64,000 bases of DNA, from positions 69,842-133,841 of the forward strand of contig JACKNU010000006.1 of assembly GCA_024234675.1 (NCBI GenBank), in the 5' to 3' direction. How positions within the stretch are numbered: position 1 is the stretch's first letter; each line of letters starts with the position of its first letter. This stretch comes from Pseudomonadales bacterium (lineage in GTDB: Bacteria > Pseudomonadota > Gammaproteobacteria > Pseudomonadales > Halieaceae). A program made the position numbers and the translations under genes. Shown here piece by piece: positions 61,430 through 64,000 of this stretch. Under the pieces are notes generated by a model. The model was not told the DNA's origin and ran no database searches. It saw only the letters and a program-made list of their open reading frames with translations.

Positions 61430-62114
61430 GGCCCAGGCCCGCCGGGGCCGCCAGCAGGTGCAGCAGCAGGGCGTAGCAAAACAGGCCGGCGCCGGCCAGC
61501 TCCAGGGTCTCCTCCAGCCAGTCGATCAGGCCGTAGCCCAGGTTGTCCACCCCGTGCCGGCTGGTCCAGTAGCCCAGCGGCAGCTCCATCGCCAGGGCGC
61601 CCCCCAGGTACAGCGCCGCGGCCAGCAGGAAGCGGCGCCGGGTGGCGGCGGGCAGGGCGAACAGGAAGCCGCGGTAGACCACTGCCAGCCCCAGCACGAT
61701 CAGCGCCGCCGGAATCACCCAGCTGAAGTAGAGCAGGCCGCCCAGGGCGGCGTCGGCGTCGATCCAGTCGCCCCAGCCCTCGTGGATTTCCGTCACCTCG
61801 TCCAGCGAGGCGTAGGCGAACAGCGCCGCCAGCCCGCTCCAGTGGTGGCGCCAGCGCCCGCCGTCGGCGCGACCGTTCAGCCACAGCAGCAACGCGCAGG
61901 CCAGCAGCAGGGCGCTGGCCGCCCAGGTGGGCAGGTTCTGCTCGTAGCTCAGGCCGGTGAACTGCACCAGGCCGTAGGGGTCCTCGCCGCCAGCCAGCTC
62001 GAAACCCAACTCCGCCGCCAGCCCCAGCAGCGACAACCCCGCCACCAGGGTGACCAGCGCCCGCCGCAGCCGGCGTTCACTGAGGGTGATGTGCCCGGGG
62101 GGCGTGGCGGTCAC
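61383..62114 (-). CDS. Polytopic membrane protein, unknown
   Basis: A 243-residue protein with about six hydrophobic segments and an acidic stretch (YASLDEVTEIHEGWGDWIDAD) between them. I do not recognise the family. It ends inside the convergent ligase gene. It follows the gene at 62122 by 7 nt and is probably co-transcribed with it. Confidence 0.6.
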   Translation of the reverse strand: MTATPPGHITLSERRLRRALVTLVAGLSLLGLAAELGFELAGGEDPYGLVQFTGLSYEQNLPTWAASALLLACALLLWLNGRADGGRWRHHWSGLAALFAYASLDEVTEIHEGWGDWIDADAALGGLLYFSWVIPAALIVLGLAVVYRGFLFALPAATRRRFLLAAALYLGGALAMELPLGYWTSRHGVDNLGYGLIDWLEETLELAGAGLFCYALLLHLLAAPAGLGLSLQRSGTTRGAGRD

Positions 62115-62121
62115 GGCGGCC

Positions 62122-63240
62122 CTAGACCTGCTGCTTCTGTACCGACCAGATGAAGCTGTCGTACCAGAAGTGCATGATCGAGACCGTGAGGGTCACGGCC
62201 CACAGGGAGGTGGTGCTGGTGTCCAGCAACTCCACCCACAGGCCGTAGCTGAGCACCAGCCCCAAAAAGATGGCCAGCGCGACATACTTGCCCGCCGGCA
62301 GCGCCTGCACCCGGAACAGGGTCATCATATTGCCCTGCTCGCGGGCCCACACGATGCCGAAGTACTGCAGCGCGTGGAAGAAGTTCATGATGAAAAACGC
62401 CTCGCCCCAGCTGTTGAAGCCCCAGGTGTAGATGGACACCAGCCCGGTGCTGGCCAGCAGGTAGACCTTCAGCGGCGACACCCGGTAGCCCTGCCGCGCC
62501 AGGCGCCACTGGGCGAACAGGTAGTAGCCCAGGAAGGCCGTGCCCAGGGCGATGACCACCCAGCTGAAGTACTGCTGGTGGCCCTCCATGTAGGCGGGGA
62601 TGGCGGTGAAGAAGGTGGCGCCCAGGTCCTCGAATTCGCCGAAGTCCTCGAAGTGGTCGATCATGGTCACCCCGGCCAGGATGGGCCCGGCGTACAGCCA
62701 CTGGTTGAGCCACCAGTCCAGCCGCCGGCCGGCCACCGAGTCGTTGCCGTAGCGGCTGTCGTAGATGCGCGCGAAACCGAAGGTCTGCAGGGCGGAGTGG
62801 TACACGTCCCAGAAGGTGGCCAGCACCGACACCGACACCAGCACCCAGTTGGAGGTGACCATGCCCAGGTACAGCAGTACCGGGATGAGGATGAAGCGCA
62901 GCGGCGAGCGCCGGAAGATGGCCGGGTTGCCGTGGCTGCGAAAAAACACCGCCACCAGGTGGGCCTGGATAAAGATGCCGATAAACAGCCCCGCGGGGCT
63001 GTGCTCGTAGCCCCCCAGCTCGAACTCGCCCTCGCTCAGCCAGCTGTCGGAGATCAGCACCCCCAGCAGCAGCGCCACCACCGGCGGCAGCAGGAACAGC
63101 AACCAGTCGTAGGTCGGGCTGACGATGTAATGCCGATGGCTGAGCACCGCAGAGCTGCCGGCCCTGGCATCGGCGCCGGCGATCGTGCCCGCGCCGGCCA
63201 CGGCGGTCGCGCTGCTGCTGGTGGAAGACGTGCTGCTCAT
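62122..63240 (-). CDS. Polytopic membrane protein with conserved His motifs, unknown
   Basis: A 372-residue protein with about nine membrane segments after a Ser/Ala-rich, probably disordered N-terminus. Histidines near membrane ends (SHRHYIVSPTYDWL, DVYHSALQTFG, FFHALQYFGIVW, MHFWYDSFIW) look like a metal or cofactor site. That is an inference; I cannot name the family. The start could also be a later Met. It is the first gene of a two-gene minus-strand unit. Confidence 0.6.
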   Translation of the reverse strand: MSSTSSTSSSATAVAGAGTIAGADARAGSSAVLSHRHYIVSPTYDWLLFLLPPVVALLLGVLISDSWLSEGEFELGGYEHSPAGLFIGIFIQAHLVAVFFRSHGNPAIFRRSPLRFILIPVLLYLGMVTSNWVLVSVSVLATFWDVYHSALQTFGFARIYDSRYGNDSVAGRRLDWWLNQWLYAGPILAGVTMIDHFEDFGEFEDLGATFFTAIPAYMEGHQQYFSWVVIALGTAFLGYYLFAQWRLARQGYRVSPLKVYLLASTGLVSIYTWGFNSWGEAFFIMNFFHALQYFGIVWAREQGNMMTLFRVQALPAGKYVALAIFLGLVLSYGLWVELLDTSTTSLWAVTLTVSIMHFWYDSFIWSVQKQQV

Positions 63241-63319
63241 GGTTCGCGTGTCATGCCTGGCCAGGCCGCTTTTGTTTGCACCTATTCTAGGCCAAGTCAG
63301 CGTCCGCTGGCGATTCGTC

Positions 63320-63483
63320 GGTCGAATGAATTCGACCCTACATTACGACAGGGGCCCTGTAGGGCCGAATTCATTCGGCCCGAGTTTCCCGGATGCGAGG
63401 CCCCCCTGTAGGGCCGAATTCATTCGGCCCAGATGTCCTGGTGACGCCCGTTGGTTCATAGGTCGAATGAATTCGACCCTACA
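63320..63483. repeat. REP cluster with one REPIN
   Basis: Copies at 63320-63342 (minus), 63358-63380 (plus), and an inverted pair 63407-63429/63461-63483. They fill most of the 356-bp gap between divergent genes; no other feature is seen there. Confidence 0.85.
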
Positions 63484-63596
63484 GCACCCGCTGTGCGCGG
63501 CATCTTCTTTCCGCCACGAAAACTTAACAATACTGTCACGGCCCGTTGCTAGGCTCTGCGCTCGACTCAATTCGCTCGCATACGGAGACAGCACCC

Positions 63597-64000
63597 ATGC
63601 CCAGCCAGTTTGTACGTACCACCCTCGCCGCCGCCATTCTCGGCGCCTCTTCCCTGGTGGCCGCGGCGCCGCCGGTCAAGTCCATCGGCCTGGAGCTGTT
63701 GGGTACCTACAGCCAGCCCGACCCGGCGGCGGCCTTCGATGAGAGCGCCACCGAAATCTCCGCCTTCGATCCGCGCAGCCAGCAGCTGTTCGTGACCAAC
63801 GGCGCCGACGGCACCCTCGACGTGCTGGATCTGTCCGATCCCACCGCGCCCGCCCTGGTCAGGCAGATCGACGTTTCCGGGCCCCTGGGTAGCGGCACCT
63901 TTATCGGCGACGGCGCCAACAGCGTCGCCGTGTACCGCGGCATCGTCGCCGCCGCGGTGCAGGCCGACCCGGTCACCGACCCCGGCGCGGTGGCGCTGTT
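63597..64000 (+). CDS. Secreted beta-propeller protein (choice-of-anchor I-like), partial
   Basis: The first 134 codons of a secreted protein, cut by the window end. A signal peptide (MPSQFVRTTLAAAILGASSLVAAA) precedes repeats of the YVTN/beta-propeller style (SAFDPRSQQLFVTNGADGTLDVLDLSDPT). This opening resembles choice-of-anchor I proteins, large extracellular or surface propellers. GGAG lies 11 nt upstream of the ATG. Confidence 0.75.
   Translation, partial: MPSQFVRTTLAAAILGASSLVAAAPPVKSIGLELLGTYSQPDPAAAFDESATEISAFDPRSQQLFVTNGADGTLDVLDLSDPTAPALVRQIDVSGPLGSGTFIGDGANSVAVYRGIVAAAVQADPVTDPGAVAL

Noticed and set aside
62050..63411. Long plus-strand frame of 453 codons
   Set aside because: It is antisense to the membrane protein gene and His/Gln/Gly-rich, as expected of a GC-rich shadow frame.
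1..64000. tRNA or rRNA genes
   Set aside because: No cloverleaf-like or rRNA-like sequence was recognised on either strand by eye.

Overview
This 64 kb window looks like the chromosome of a gammaproteobacterium with a GC-rich backbone. The evidence is an RfaH/NusG-type antiterminator next to an exact ops element, an EPS-type MarR regulator, Wza/Wzc/CpsB export genes and REP sequences with a GTAG head. A marine lineage is plausible, but nothing here fixes genus or family.

Layout: (1) 1-6.3 kb is a lasso-peptide locus. It has two precursor peptides (34-228 and a short one at 4454-4621), an HprK-like kinase, a lasso cyclase without the glutaminase cysteine, an IS30 insertion, a B2 leader peptidase and a second HprK-like kinase. 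No B1/RRE gene is visible. (2) 6.4-14.3 kb holds capsule/exopolysaccharide export: secreted Lys-rich protein, Wzy/ligase, outer-membrane barrel, VpsP-like protein, Wza-like, Wzc-like tyrosine kinase, CpsB-like phosphatase and RfaH-like antiterminator. (3) 14.4-34.7 kb starts with a hairpin and the ops site, then a long operon of MarR-EPS regulator, asparagine synthase-like amidotransferase, six GT4 and two GT2 glycosyltransferases, Wzx flippase, Wzy-like polymerase, methyltransferases, acetyltransferase, UDP-xylose synthase and a nucleotidyltransferase. Much of 16.6-32 kb is visibly AT-richer. (4) 34.7-58.7 kb is an accessory region bracketed by two copies each of gmd and fcl (GDP-fucose synthesis). 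It contains about nine toxin-antitoxin-like loci, at least eight copies or fragments of a CCDC90/DUF1640-like gene, two IS21-family elements, an IS1182-family element, and a same-orientation series of a 20-bp palindromic site (TCTCCGCGGAGA plus a T tract). (5) 58.8-64 kb repeats the EPS trio (VpsP-like, Lys-rich secreted protein, Wzy/ligase), followed by two polytopic membrane proteins and the start of a secreted beta-propeller protein.

How the genes fit together: Wza, Wzc, CpsB, Wzx and Wzy would build and export a polysaccharide containing xylose and perhaps fucose. RfaH would load at ops to let polymerase read the roughly 18-kb glycosyltransferase operon. The gmd/fcl genes share one conserved promoter.

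The most unusual part is the accessory region. Every complete copy of the TCTCCGCGGAGATTTTTTGG site points the same way and most sit about 90-180 bp ahead of a small plus-strand accessory gene. The site is not seen elsewhere in the window. Antitoxins there are mostly intact while toxins are mostly deleted or interrupted. A second repeat family, REP/REPIN with compensatory base changes in its stem, is spread through the window and supplies stop codons to three genes.
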